Positions 25,724 to 34,159 of a stretch of 64,000 nt of DNA are shown here, in pieces. The translations under genes were made by a program, and so were the position numbers. The stretch lies in the NCBI GenBank assembly GCA_900314565.1, contig OMVU01000001.1:62001-126000 (forward strand). Reading direction: 5' to 3'. The DNA comes from an uncultured Eubacteriales bacterium (GTDB lineage: Bacteria > Bacillota > Clostridia > Lachnospirales > Lachnospiraceae). The notes beneath the pieces were generated by a model that saw nothing but the letters and a program-made list of their open reading frames with translations, was not told where the DNA came from and ran no database searches. The stretch's first letter is position 1. Each line of letters begins with the position of its first letter.

Positions 25724-26834
25724 AGATCTGCTCAACAATCAGGACTTCAACACTATCAGGAATGGATCAGTCGTCGAGGGAACTGTAATTGATGTCAAGC
25801 CGGACGTCGCGTATATCAATATCGGCTATAAGGCCGATGGTGTTCTTACGAAAGAAGAGTACAGCAACGACAGCAAGGATCTTACCGCTGTTCTCAATAT
25901 TGGCGATAAACTTGAGGTCAAAGTCCTTAAGGCGAACGACGGTGACGGACAGGTCGTTCTTTCATATAAGAGGCTTGCTGCTGAGAGAGGAAGCAAGAGA
26001 CTTGAGGAAGCTTTCAACAACAAGGAAGTCCTGAAGGCTACGGTCTCTCAGGTCCTTAAGGGCGGTCTCACAGTCCTCGTTGAGGATACGAGAGTGTTCA
26101 TTCCGGCCAGCCTTGTATCTGATGTTTATGAGAGAGATCTCAATAAGTATCAGGATCAGGAAATCGAATTCGTTATTTCTGAGTTCAATCCGCGCAGAAG
26201 AAGGATCATCGGCGATCGTCGTCAGATCCTTGTTGCCCGCAAGGCAGAAGCTGCGAGAGAGCTCTTTGAAAGAATCCAGCCCGGCGACATCGTTGACGGC
26301 GTTGTTAAGAATGTCACAGATTTCGGTGCATTCGTAGATCTGGGCGGAGCAGACGGTCTGCTTCATATTTCAGAGATGTCCTGGGGCCGTGTCGAGAATC
26401 CGAAGAAGATTTTCCGCAACGGCGATCAGCTTACAGTTCTCATCAAGGATATCAAGGGCGAGAAGATCGCGCTTTCTCTCAAGTTCCCGAACCAGAATCC
26501 GTGGCTTGAGGCAGCTGAGAACTTTGGCGTAGGCAGCGTTGTTGTCGGACGTGTTGCACGTATGACAGATTTCGGTGCTTTCGTAGAACTGCTTCCGGGC
26601 GTTGATGCTCTTCTTCATGTATCTCAGATTGCAAGAGAGCATGTTGATAAGCCGTCTGATGTCCTTTCGATCGGACAGGAGATCGAGGCGAAAGTCGTCG
26701 ATTTCAATGCTGATGAGCACAAGATCTCACTTTCTGTGAAGCAGCTTGAGCAGGAGAGAGCACAGTACGACGATGCTCCGGTCTACAGTGATCCGGAAGA
26801 TGAAGAACCGACAATTGACATTCCGATTGAATAA
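25701..26834 (+). CDS. rpsA: Ribosomal protein bS1-like protein (four S1 domains)
   Basis: The 377-residue protein consists of four S1 RNA-binding repeats, each beginning with a segment like GSVVEGTVIDV, LKATVSQV, GDIVDGVVKNVTDFGAFVDL or GSVVVGRVARMTDFGAFVEL. The acidic C-terminus ends the protein. Gram-positive S1 proteins assist mRNA binding and translation or RNA handling. The chosen ATG 25701 has AGGAGG ten bases upstream and lies inside ispH, giving a 23-base overlap. A strong terminator follows, so cmk-ispH-rpsA is one transcript. Confidence 0.93.
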   Translation: MSEEQSFEDLLNNQDFNTIRNGSVVEGTVIDVKPDVAYINIGYKADGVLTKEEYSNDSKDLTAVLNIGDKLEVKVLKANDGDGQVVLSYKRLAAERGSKRLEEAFNNKEVLKATVSQVLKGGLTVLVEDTRVFIPASLVSDVYERDLNKYQDQEIEFVISEFNPRRRRIIGDRRQILVARKAEAARELFERIQPGDIVDGVVKNVTDFGAFVDLGGADGLLHISEMSWGRVENPKKIFRNGDQLTVLIKDIKGEKIALSLKFPNQNPWLEAAENFGVGSVVVGRVARMTDFGAFVELLPGVDALLHVSQIAREHVDKPSDVLSIGQEIEAKVVDFNADEHKISLSVKQLEQERAQYDDAPVYSDPEDEEPTIDIPIE

Positions 26835-26846
26835 TGAAGAACGAGA

Positions 26847-26879
26847 AAAGAAGCGGCAGGCTGTGCCGCTTCTTTTTTT
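26847..26879 (+). terminator. Terminator after rpsA
   Basis: AAGAAGCGGCA (from 26848) pairs with TGCCGCTTCTT around a short loop, followed by a T run to 26879. Confidence 0.9.
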
Positions 26880-26943
26880 CATACACGAGAATCTCTGAAA
26901 AGATCATCCTTACCTGAACAGAATCAGCCGGCCTCTTTCCCTG

Positions 26944-27885
26944 TCAGGATGGGCCGCCAAGGAGATATGCGACGGTCTTTTCAGTGTATTTTTTCAGTGT
27001 CTTTTCATTTCCCTGAAGGAGCGTTCCGCAGGGGATGCGTGTATAACAGTTATCACGCGAAGCCTTCGCCTTTCTGTCGGATGCCACGTAGGCCGTTAGT
27101 GATTTGTGGACCGCGCAGCCCTCGCCCGGCAGGTAATCATAGTTCTCAAAATCGGAATGATACATAAAAAAGGAACCGTCGTCGGATCGGATGCGCAGCA
27201 GGAGCGTCCCGCTCTCCGGGTCAGAATCCAGCTCGAAGGGACCGTCAGAGCAGCGGACACGGAAGGAGATGGGAAGGTCCGGCGTGAGAAGAAGCGAAAG
27301 GACAGTCCCGTAAGAGGGCAGGTCCCGGGTTCTCTCCTTGAAAATATCCGTCTCCGGGAAGTCTGAATCCGTGATTTGTACATCGAATCTTCCTTCCGTC
27401 AGGCAGGTGAGGCTGAGGATCCGTGTAATAAAGAGCGCCTTTTGCGCGTCATCATCGGGAACCCGGCTCTCCTTAAAAAGGGATACGTAGTCGTTCAGTC
27501 GATGCCTGGAAAGCGGAAGAAGTGCATTGTATTTTCGCAGCATCAGGAAAAGGTCGTCGTGACGCTTATCCTGTAACGGATCGGAAAGGCGGTAGGCGCT
27601 GTACTTTTTTCTGAGATGCGGAAGATCGAAACCGGTCCCGCTAAACGTTACAATATGGCTGTACTGAGAGAGCGATTCGGCCAGAGTGATCAGCAGGTCG
27701 TATTCGTCGCTCTCCTTTTCAGGGATCCAGATGATCTCCTTTTCTGTATCCGCAAGGCGGACATTATTGAAATGGCTGGTCCTCCAATAGCGGCTGTCAG
27801 TCTCGATATCGAGAACGCAGCTGTTCTGAGTAAGGAACTCTGCGCAGTGTCCTATGTGTGCTGTGCTTTTTATCTCTCTTTTCAT
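26944..27885 (-). CDS. RNase H-like (YprB-type) predicted 3'-5' exonuclease domain protein
   Basis: The 313-residue protein has a DEDD-type ribonuclease H-like fold in its first half: VLDIETD (D26, E28), TFSGTGFDLPHLRKK, HDDLFLMLRKY and HRLNDYVSLF. These match the YprB-like exonuclease family. The C-terminal half (about residues 190-313) is not recognised. Members are predicted nucleases with no established substrate. It is a single minus-strand gene with its own promoter, converging on the rpsA terminator. Confidence 0.75.
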   Translation of the reverse strand: MKREIKSTAHIGHCAEFLTQNSCVLDIETDSRYWRTSHFNNVRLADTEKEIIWIPEKESDEYDLLITLAESLSQYSHIVTFSGTGFDLPHLRKKYSAYRLSDPLQDKRHDDLFLMLRKYNALLPLSRHRLNDYVSLFKESRVPDDDAQKALFITRILSLTCLTEGRFDVQITDSDFPETDIFKERTRDLPSYGTVLSLLLTPDLPISFRVRCSDGPFELDSDPESGTLLLRIRSDDGSFFMYHSDFENYDYLPGEGCAVHKSLTAYVASDRKAKASRDNCYTRIPCGTLLQGNEKTLKKYTEKTVAYLLGGPS

Positions 27886-27996
27886 AGCATCTTTCTTATA
27901 TGTGTCTCAGACCGGGTCTTTCTGAAGCATTTTCAGGAACTTCGTGATCGCGAACCGGACCGGTTTCAGTTTTTTATGCCAAATTTCGGTGAAATT

Positions 27997-28025
27997 ATTA
28001 TAAGACGCAAAATGTGCTTTTACAA
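27997..28025 (-). promoter_or_regulatory. Promoter of the RNase H-like gene
   Basis: On the minus strand, -35 TTGTAA (28020-28025), 17-base spacer, -10 TATAAT (27997-28002), about 110 bases before the gene. The gap 28026-28193 otherwise shows nothing identifiable. Confidence 0.65.
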
Positions 28026-28193
28026 CGAATGGTTTTTCCTTTTACGTGGCGGTTTGGTCTGATTTGTGATAAGATAGTGTAACATGTGTTCGACCGGACG
28101 GATTTACATATTATGAGAATCGCATCGCGAAACCCTGATTACTTTGCGTGCGATTCGGCCGTTCGATCGATCTGCCGGACAGACATGTCAGTT

Positions 28194-28270
28194 CCTGATT
28201 TCAATACAGTGTGTAGTACAAAAAAAGAAAATCCTGATTTCAACACAGTGTGTGGTACGAAAAAGAATGT
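28194..28270. repeat. Tandem duplication (39-bp unit) at the start of the NusG-domain-II gene
   Basis: Two adjacent copies (28194-28232 and 28233-28270) share CCTGATTTCAA, ACAGTGTGT and GTAC with few mismatches. The second copy runs into the ATG of the next gene. Confidence 0.8.
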
Positions 28271-28653
28271 CGGAAAACATCAGCAAATTTTTGAGAAAAA
28301 CCGATATGGTCCTGATCATTGTCCTGGCCCTTATTCCGTGCGTCATGATGGCATTCAATCTGATTCCCGTTGACGAGGGCAGGGCCCGGCTTGAGATCAG
28401 CATGGACGGGAAGATCCTGGGAACTTATTCGCTGGCGGAAGACCGTGTTATAAAGATCGGCGACGGTAATACCTGCCGGATAGAGGACGGAGAGGTCTTT
28501 ATGTCTGCTGCTGACTGTCCGGATCAGATCTGTGTGAACAGCGCACATATCAATGCGCATGGAGGCAGCATCGTCTGCCTTCCCAATAAGGTGATCCTGA
28601 AGATCGTGAGCGCGGAAAGCCAGGAGGATGAACCGGACGTGATCGCGTCCTGA
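28267..28653 (+). CDS. Membrane-anchored NusG domain II protein
   Basis: A 128-residue protein with an N-terminal membrane anchor (about residues 14-33) and an external NusG domain II-like fold with three cysteines: CPDQIC (C84, C89) and C104 in SIVCLPNKV. Family members are found next to Gx transporters, as here. A role in extracytoplasmic redox or flavin-related chemistry has been suggested by context but is unproven. ATG 28267 has no clear ribosome-binding site; a 39-bp tandem duplication ends exactly at it. An upstream TTG at 28144 would add the duplicated region in frame (two 13-residue repeats) and cannot be excluded. Confidence 0.8.
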   Translation: MSENISKFLRKTDMVLIIVLALIPCVMMAFNLIPVDEGRARLEISMDGKILGTYSLAEDRVIKIGDGNTCRIEDGEVFMSAADCPDQICVNSAHINAHGGSIVCLPNKVILKIVSAESQEDEPDVIAS

Positions 28654-28678
28654 ATAAGGTGAGATGAACGCGCAAAAC

Positions 28679-28697
28679 GGAATGTGCTTCACATTCC
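28679..28697 (+). other. Small hairpin between the NusG-domain-II and Gx transporter genes
   Basis: GGAATGTG/CACATTCC, an 8-bp perfect stem with a three-base loop and no T run. Confidence 0.4.
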
Positions 28698-28730
28698 TGT
28701 GCGGTACAACAAAGAAGAGGTTCTGTACAG

Positions 28731-29246
28731 ATGCGGAAACGGCTTGAAGGAAAGAGCGTGAAAACAGCATATCTGGGTCTGCTCCTCGCACTTGCGGTTA
28801 TTTTCGGCTATATTGAAGCGCTCATTCCCGTGCCCGTTCCGATCCCCGGTATAAAGCTCGGACTTGCCAATCTCGTGATTGCGGCTGTCCTCTATTTTTA
28901 CGGACCGTTTGAGGCGATGACGGTCACGGTGCTCCGGGTACTGATCATCGGTTTTCTTTTCGGAAATATGTTCAGCATCGTCTACAGTATGAGCGGTGCC
29001 GCTGCCAGCCTCATCGCGATGGCGCTTCTTAAGCGCACCCGTGCGTTCGGGATCATCGGAGTGAGTGCGCTTGGAGGGGTCGTCCACAACGTCGCTCAGG
29101 TCATTGCCGCCGTACTGATCCTGGAAGGGTTCCCCTGGCGGTGGTATCTTCCGGTCCTCATGCTGGCGGGGCTTGCAGCCGGTATCCTGGTGGGGCTGGC
29201 CGACAGGATCGTACTTCCGCGCATTTATGCGGAGGGAGATTATTGA
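28731..29246 (+). CDS. Gx transporter family membrane protein (heptaprenyl diphosphate synthase component I-like)
   Basis: The 171-residue protein is almost wholly hydrophobic, with five or six membrane segments, and has the conserved PGIKLGLANLV segment of the Gx/Hpre_diP_synt_I family (related to substrate-binding ECF components). Despite the old name, an enzymatic role is not supported. With the NusG-domain-II gene upstream it forms a conserved two-gene module in Clostridia. The ribosome-binding site is weak (AGAGG). Confidence 0.85.
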   Translation: MRKRLEGKSVKTAYLGLLLALAVIFGYIEALIPVPVPIPGIKLGLANLVIAAVLYFYGPFEAMTVTVLRVLIIGFLFGNMFSIVYSMSGAAASLIAMALLKRTRAFGIIGVSALGGVVHNVAQVIAAVLILEGFPWRWYLPVLMLAGLAAGILVGLADRIVLPRIYAEGDY

Positions 29247-29292
29247 GATCCGGCGGAGAGAGCCTGAGGACGGGAAGGCGCAGAATGACCCT

Positions 29293-29320
29293 GCGGTAAG
29301 AACGTGGGGACGTTCCTGAT
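29293..29320. repeat. Short hairpin repeat upstream of ruvA (family of 24091-24131)
   Basis: GCGGTAAGAACGTGGGGA and CGTTCCTGAT contain a GAACG/CGTTC stem and align with repeats upstream of cmk and of the 51860 gene. It ends 12 bases before the ruvA start. Confidence 0.5.
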
Positions 29321-29332
29321 TGGAGGTAATTT

Positions 29333-29941
29333 ATGTATGCATATATAAAGGGTGATGTTGCTGCAATCGAGGAGGAGAGCCTCATCATTGAGAACAACGG
29401 GATCGGCTACAGGGTCATTGTTCCCGCCTCGATCCTTGACGGAGAGATCGGGATAGGGGATTCCGTCAAGGTGTACACATACTTCTCAGTGCGTGAGGAC
29501 GCAATGCAGCTCTATGGATTTCTCTCGAATGATGATCTTCTTATGTTCAGGAAGCTCCTCGGAGTCAGCGGTGTCGGCCCGAAGGCCGGGATTGCGATCC
29601 TGTCTGCGCTGGGAGCGGACACACTTCGCTTTGCCATTTTGTCGGACGATGCGGCGACCATTTCCAAAGCACCCGGGATCGGAAAAAAGACTGCTCAGAA
29701 GATCATTCTTGAGCTGAAGGACAAAGTAGATCTCCTGGATGCCTTCGAGCGAAAGGCTTTGCATACGGAAGAGAGGGAAAAGTCATCAAAAAATGAAAGT
29801 CCGCAGTCTGAAGCAGTCCTCGCTCTCACAGCGCTCGGATACTCGAATGCGCAGGCTTTGAAGGCCGTGCGTGCCGCATCCGCGCTGGGCTTCAGTGAGG
29901 TGGAGGATCTTCTCAAGGCGGCGCTTAAGGAGCTGGTGTAG
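29333..29941 (+). CDS. ruvA: Holliday junction branch migration protein RuvA
   Basis: RuvA tetramers bind Holliday junctions and load the RuvB motor. The 202-residue protein has the N-terminal OB domain (MYAYIKGDVAAI), the helix-hairpin-helix segments GVGPKAGIAIL and GIGKKTAQKIILEL, and the C-terminal domain III that contacts RuvB. Start ATG follows TTGGAGG. The 3' end has been partly copied into a tandem repeat just after the stop codon. Confidence 0.95.
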   Translation: MYAYIKGDVAAIEEESLIIENNGIGYRVIVPASILDGEIGIGDSVKVYTYFSVREDAMQLYGFLSNDDLLMFRKLLGVSGVGPKAGIAILSALGADTLRFAILSDDAATISKAPGIGKKTAQKIILELKDKVDLLDAFERKALHTEEREKSSKNESPQSEAVLALTALGYSNAQALKAVRAASALGFSEVEDLLKAALKELV

Positions 29942-30012
29942 AGGATCCGTTCTTAAGAGGAGCTGCTGCAGAGGATCCGTGCTTAAGAAGAACTGCTGCA
30001 GAGGATCCGCTG
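29941..30012. repeat. Minisatellite derived from the 3' end of ruvA (30-bp unit, about 2.4 copies)
   Basis: Units 29941-29970 and 29971-30000 differ at only a few bases and a third begins at 30001. Each carries GAGGATCCG...CTTAAG..GAGCTGCTG, resembling the last codons of ruvA (GAGGATCTT...CTTAAGGAGCTG). Confidence 0.8.
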
Positions 30013-30188
30013 TCTGAAGACAACGAGTGGGAAACGCCGGATCTGATCCGCTGTCATGGTGAGAGTGATCAGAATCATAATTTGCGCATTTATTCAATAT
30101 AATGATTCAATATCATGAGGAAGCACGGAGCAGTCTGAGCATACAGTATAAAGACAGTACAATGATCGGAAAAACAGGAGACATTGAA

Positions 30189-31193
30189 ATGCCTGTGAGG
30201 AGAAAAATCACGACGGAAGCGACCGTCGAGGACAAAAAAATTGAGCAGAGCCTGAGACCTCAGATGTTTACGGATTATATCGGTCAGGAGAAGACCAAGG
30301 CAAATCTGAAGGTCTACATCGAGGCGGCAAAACAGCGAGGAGATGCGCTCGACCATGTTCTTTTTTACGGCCCTCCGGGACTGGGAAAGACGACGCTGGC
30401 AGGAATCATTGCCAATGAGATGGGAACGCATATGAAAGTGACGAGCGGCCCGGCCATTGAAAAGCCGGGGGAGATGGCCGCAATTCTCAATAATCTGCAG
30501 CCGGGGGATATCCTGTTCGTGGATGAGATCCATCGGCTGAACCGACAGGTGGAGGAGGTCCTGTACCCGGCGATGGAAGACTACGCGATCGATATCGTGA
30601 TCGGAAAGGGAGCTGCTGCGAGGTCGATCCGTCTTGATCTGCCGCACTTTACACTGGTCGGCGCGACGACCCGGCCGGGAATGCTCACGGCCCCGCTCCG
30701 GGACCGGTTCGGCGTGATCGGTCATCTTGAATACTATTCTCCCGAGGAACTGAAGGAGATCGTTACGAGATCGGCGATGCTCCTCGATGTCAAAATCGAT
30801 GAGAAGGGAGCCATGCAGCTTGCACGGAGATCCCGGGGAACGCCCAGACTTGCGAACAGACTGCTGAAGAGGATCCGCGATTTTGCGCAGGTACGGTATG
30901 ACGGTGTGATCACTGAGGCAGTCGCCTGTGACGCGCTCGATCTTCTCGATGTCGATCAGTACGGACTCGAGATGCTTGACCGCAGGATCCTTGAGACTAT
31001 GATCGTCAAGTTCGGGGGCGGTCCGGTCGGTCTTGAGACGCTTGCAGCCTCCATTGGAGAAGATCCGGGGACGATTGAAGATGTTTACGAGCCCTATCTC
31101 CTGAAGATCGGGTTCCTTAACCGCACACCCAGAGGGCGTATGGCGTCTCCGGCTGCATATCAGCACCTGGGCCTTGAACCCGCGGATGTGTGA
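30189..31193 (+). CDS. ruvB: Holliday junction branch migration ATPase RuvB
   Basis: RuvB is the hexameric AAA+ motor for branch migration. The 334-residue protein has [13 protein letters not shown] at its start, Walker A GPPGLGKT (61-68), Walker [11 protein letters not shown], sensor segment [10 protein letters not shown] and a C-terminal winged helix. The frame is open to 30102, but ATG 30189 follows CAGGAGA with eight-base spacing and gives the usual length and N-terminus. It is separated from ruvA by the ruvA-derived repeat, so coupling may be looser than usual. Confidence 0.95.
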   Translation: MPVRRKITTEATVEDKKIEQSLRPQMFTDYIGQEKTKANLKVYIEAAKQRGDALDHVLFYGPPGLGKTTLAGIIANEMGTHMKVTSGPAIEKPGEMAAILNNLQPGDILFVDEIHRLNRQVEEVLYPAMEDYAIDIVIGKGAAARSIRLDLPHFTLVGATTRPGMLTAPLRDRFGVIGHLEYYSPEELKEIVTRSAMLLDVKIDEKGAMQLARRSRGTPRLANRLLKRIRDFAQVRYDGVITEAVACDALDLLDVDQYGLEMLDRRILETMIVKFGGGPVGLETLAASIGEDPGTIEDVYEPYLLKIGFLNRTPRGRMASPAAYQHLGLEPADV

Positions 31194-31241
31194 GAGAAGA
31201 CACAAAGGCTTTTGCAGATTTGCCCGGGAGAGAACTTCAGG

Positions 31242-31269
31242 TTGTATTTTTTCTTCATTTCAGTATAAT
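31242..31269 (+). promoter_or_regulatory. Promoter upstream of zapA
   Basis: TTGTAT (31242-31247), 16-base spacer, TATAAT (31264-31269), about 85 bases before zapA. Confidence 0.5.
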
Positions 31270-31353
31270 TAGGATAGGGTGTCCTGTTCCCCTCTTTCGT
31301 AATCGGTTCGGAACGGACGTACCATGCAGTAAATTTTTGAACGGAGGCAGATC

Positions 31354-31713
31354 ATGTCAGTGAAGAATTCAGTTACGGTTGTAATTGCAGGAAAAGTCAC
31401 CCGCCTTTCCGGTTATGAAAGTGAAGAGTATCTGCAGAGAGTTGCATCCTACCTGAATCACAAGATCAGCGAGCTCTCCGAAATCAAAGGATATAATCGC
31501 CTTGCGGCCGAGACGAAAGGGAATCTCCTTGCTCTGAATATCGCGGACGATTACTTTAAGGCCAAAAATCAGGCTGAGATCTACAATGAGGATCTTGAGA
31601 ACAAGGACAGGGAGATCTATGATCTTAAGCAGAAGATCGTGGAGCTCCAGATGGATCTTGAGGAACTCACTGCTCCTTCGCAGGAAAGGCCGGCCGGTCG
31701 CGGAAAGAAGTGA
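31354..31713 (+). CDS. zapA: Cell division protein ZapA
   Basis: ZapA bundles FtsZ protofilaments at the division ring. The 119-residue protein has the N-terminal beta-rich VTVVIAGKVTRLSG segment with Y-x-x-E-Y-LQRVASYLNHKI, followed by a long coiled coil (about residues 60-108) and a basic tail. Length is slightly above the usual 85-105. The ATG follows ACGGAGG. It is ahead of U32, FtsW and PBP genes, fitting an envelope/division neighbourhood. Confidence 0.9.
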   Translation: MSVKNSVTVVIAGKVTRLSGYESEEYLQRVASYLNHKISELSEIKGYNRLAAETKGNLLALNIADDYFKAKNQAEIYNEDLENKDREIYDLKQKIVELQMDLEELTAPSQERPAGRGKK

Positions 31714-31745
31714 CAGGCCGCGTCCGGTGAATATGGTTTTATTCG

Positions 31746-31773
31746 GGCGATTGCGGAAGTGATCGCCTTTTTT
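31746..31773 (+). terminator. Terminator after zapA
   Basis: GGCGAT (31746-31751) pairs with ATCGCC (31762-31767), followed by six T residues. Confidence 0.8.
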
Positions 31774-31816
31774 CGTTATCAACAACATAATTATGTTTTG
31801 CGGAATTGGAGAGTAT

Positions 31817-34159
31817 ATGGAGAAAATGAAGACCCGTCTCGACGTCGAGCTTCTCGCTCCGGCAGGATCTGCAGCCGGGCTCCGGGCTGTCATAAGCGCC
31901 GGATGTGACGCCTGTTACATCGGAGGCTCAAAGTTCGGAGCACGGGCTTATGCTGAAAATCCGGGAGAGGAAGAACTTTGTGATCTCATTGACTATGCCC
32001 ATATAAGGGGTGTAAAGGTCTACCTGACGGTCAACACCCTTCTGAAAGAGGAGGAGCTTTCCGAACTGCCCGAATATATCCGACCCTACTATGAGCGCGG
32101 TCTGGATGCTGTCCTGGTCCAGGATTTCGGAGTACTGAGGACGGTCAGGAGCTTCTTCCCGGATCTTCCGCTTCATGCAAGCACGCAGATGACGGTGACC
32201 GGTCCGCAGTCAGCTTCCTTTCTGGCGGAACAGGGGATAAGCCGTGTCGTTCCCGCCCGGGAAATGACGCTTGACGAGCTCCGTGAGATTCACGAGAAGA
32301 GCGGCCTGGAAGTGGAGGCATTCATTCACGGTGCCCTGTGTGTCTGCTATTCCGGACAGTGTCTGCTCTCGAGCCAGCTCGGCGGGCGAAGCGGGAACCG
32401 CGGAAGATGCGCACAGCCCTGCAGGCTGAGATACGAGTCAAAAGACGGAGAAGGGCAGAGAGTCAAGGGAGACCTTCTGAGTCCGAAAGACCTGTGCCTT
32501 CTCGACCGGCTGCCGGATCTCATTGAGAGCGGCGTCTCTTCTCTCAAGATCGAAGGAAGGATGAAGCAGCCGGAGTACGCGGCCGGTGTTGTCTCTGTGT
32601 ACAGGAAGTATCTGGACCTTTATTTTGAGAAGGGAAGACAGGGATATACAGTGAAGGAGGCAGACAGAAAAATACTGCTTACACTGTTCAACCGCGACGG
32701 GTTCACGGACGGCTATCTGAACCGTCATAACGGGCCGGAGATGATGGCATTCCGCAGAAATGAACTCTCGCAGGCGGAAGAAAAACGCCGTGCGGATCTC
32801 TATGCAGCGTTCCGTGAAAAGTACGTTGAGAAAGAAAAAAAGATTCCTCTCGAGGGAACAGTGTGTGTCCGCTGCGGCTGCGACCTCTCTCTCCGGGTGA
32901 CAGCCAGAGCGCAGAATGAGGAATATATATGCACTTTCGATCAGAAAGCGCAGAAGGCTTCTGCAAGACCGCTCTCCGCGGAGCGTATAAAAGAACAGAT
33001 CGGGAAGACGGGGGAGACGGATTTTTATTTTGAAAAGCTGTCTGTCGATACGGACGGTGCGTCCTTCGCTCCGATGGGAGCGCTCAATCAGCTCAGGAGA
33101 GCAGCACTCTCGGGACTGAGAGAAAAACTGCTTGCCCGGTTCCGAAGATCCTCTATGGAAGCAGGAGCCAGAGAGGACGGAGAGCAGGCGGATAAGTTCG
33201 CAGCGAAGTTCGGAGCGGACGGAGAGCAGGCGGATGCATTCGCAGAGAAGTTCCGAGAGGGGATGGATCTGCCCGCAGGGGATTCCCACGAGTCTGCGGA
33301 TCCGGCTGCGAAAAAGGAGGATGGGACAAGCATCTTTGTCCGCGTATCTGCAGAGGACCAGCTTGCGGCAGTTCTTAAAAACACGGATATATCCGGGATC
33401 TACATTGATTCTATGATGCTCTTTGACGTTTCCGGCAGATCGCAGAGCCCTGTCGAAAAAGCGGAGCGGTATGTCAGAAGAATTGTGCAGACGGGGAAGG
33501 AGCCCTGGATCGCACTTCCCTATATTGAGCGAAGCGGGAAATGCAGTGTGCTCTATGACAGTGCGGAAAGGCTGTTCGACGTCGGGCTGAAAGGCTTTCT
33601 GGCAGGCTCCTTTGAGAGCGCCGCCGCGCTCATCGAACGGGGACTCGCCCGGTATGTGCGGACGGACGCGGGTATCTATACCTGGAACAGCGAGGCGAAG
33701 CAGTTCGTCCGTGAAGCGGGGATCTCACTTGATACGGTCCCGGTCGAGCTCAACCGGCGGGAGATCGCGTCGCGGGATAACCGGGGAAGCGAATGCATCG
33801 TGTACGGGCATCTGCCTCTCATGGTCACGGCCCAGTGTCTGAAAAAGAACACTTCCGGGTGTGATAAAGGATCACGGCTCCTCATGATGCAGGACCGTAA
33901 ACGGCGGAAATTTCCGGTAAAATGTGTATGTGTTTTCTGTTATAATATACTTTATAATCCGGTCAGGCTCTCTCTCCTTTCGGAGGTGAATGCGCTCACC
34001 GGGGCAGGAATTGATTCGGTCAGACTTGTCTTTACGACAGAGTCGGGAGAGGAGACGGAGGATCTTGTCAAAAAGGCTGTTATGGCCTTTAAGGGCGGGA
34101 TTCCGGTCGGGATCGAAGGTGAATTAACGAAAGGACAGTTTAATCGCGGGGTAGAATGA
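31817..34159 (+). CDS. U32 family protein with DUF3656 region (RlhA/TrhP-like)
   Basis: The 780-residue protein has the U32 signatures ELLAPAGS near the N-terminus, EAFIHGALCVCYSGQC (the family's cysteine-rich motif), GRCAQPCR and KIEGRMK, followed by a DUF3656-like C-terminal half. Homologues RlhA and TrhP carry out C5-hydroxylation of 23S rRNA or tRNA; others are called collagenase-like peptidases, so rRNA/tRNA hydroxylation is the better guess. An in-frame 42-bp duplication (33176-33259) adds two copies of a 14-residue acidic unit (DGEQADKF and DGEQADAF) to the linker. ATG 31817 follows TGGAGAG. Its stop overlaps the FtsW/RodA start by four bases. Confidence 0.85.
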   Translation: MEKMKTRLDVELLAPAGSAAGLRAVISAGCDACYIGGSKFGARAYAENPGEEELCDLIDYAHIRGVKVYLTVNTLLKEEELSELPEYIRPYYERGLDAVLVQDFGVLRTVRSFFPDLPLHASTQMTVTGPQSASFLAEQGISRVVPAREMTLDELREIHEKSGLEVEAFIHGALCVCYSGQCLLSSQLGGRSGNRGRCAQPCRLRYESKDGEGQRVKGDLLSPKDLCLLDRLPDLIESGVSSLKIEGRMKQPEYAAGVVSVYRKYLDLYFEKGRQGYTVKEADRKILLTLFNRDGFTDGYLNRHNGPEMMAFRRNELSQAEEKRRADLYAAFREKYVEKEKKIPLEGTVCVRCGCDLSLRVTARAQNEEYICTFDQKAQKASARPLSAERIKEQIGKTGETDFYFEKLSVDTDGASFAPMGALNQLRRAALSGLREKLLARFRRSSMEAGAREDGEQADKFAAKFGADGEQADAFAEKFREGMDLPAGDSHESADPAAKKEDGTSIFVRVSAEDQLAAVLKNTDISGIYIDSMMLFDVSGRSQSPVEKAERYVRRIVQTGKEPWIALPYIERSGKCSVLYDSAERLFDVGLKGFLAGSFESAAALIERGLARYVRTDAGIYTWNSEAKQFVREAGISLDTVPVELNRREIASRDNRGSECIVYGHLPLMVTAQCLKKNTSGCDKGSRLLMMQDRKRRKFPVKCVCVFCYNILYNPVRLSLLSEVNALTGAGIDSVRLVFTTESGEETEDLVKKAVMAFKGGIPVGIEGELTKGQFNRGVE
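33176..33259 (+). repeat. In-frame 42-bp tandem repeat in the U32 gene
   Basis: Copies 33176-33217 and 33218-33259 share GACGGAGAGCAGGCGGAT and most of the remainder, encoding 14-residue units. Confidence 0.85.

Noticed and set aside
28144-28266. TTG start for the NusG-domain-II gene
   Set aside because: Possible because the duplicated region stays in frame, but there is no ribosome-binding site and the family N-terminus begins at the ATG; kept only as an alternative.
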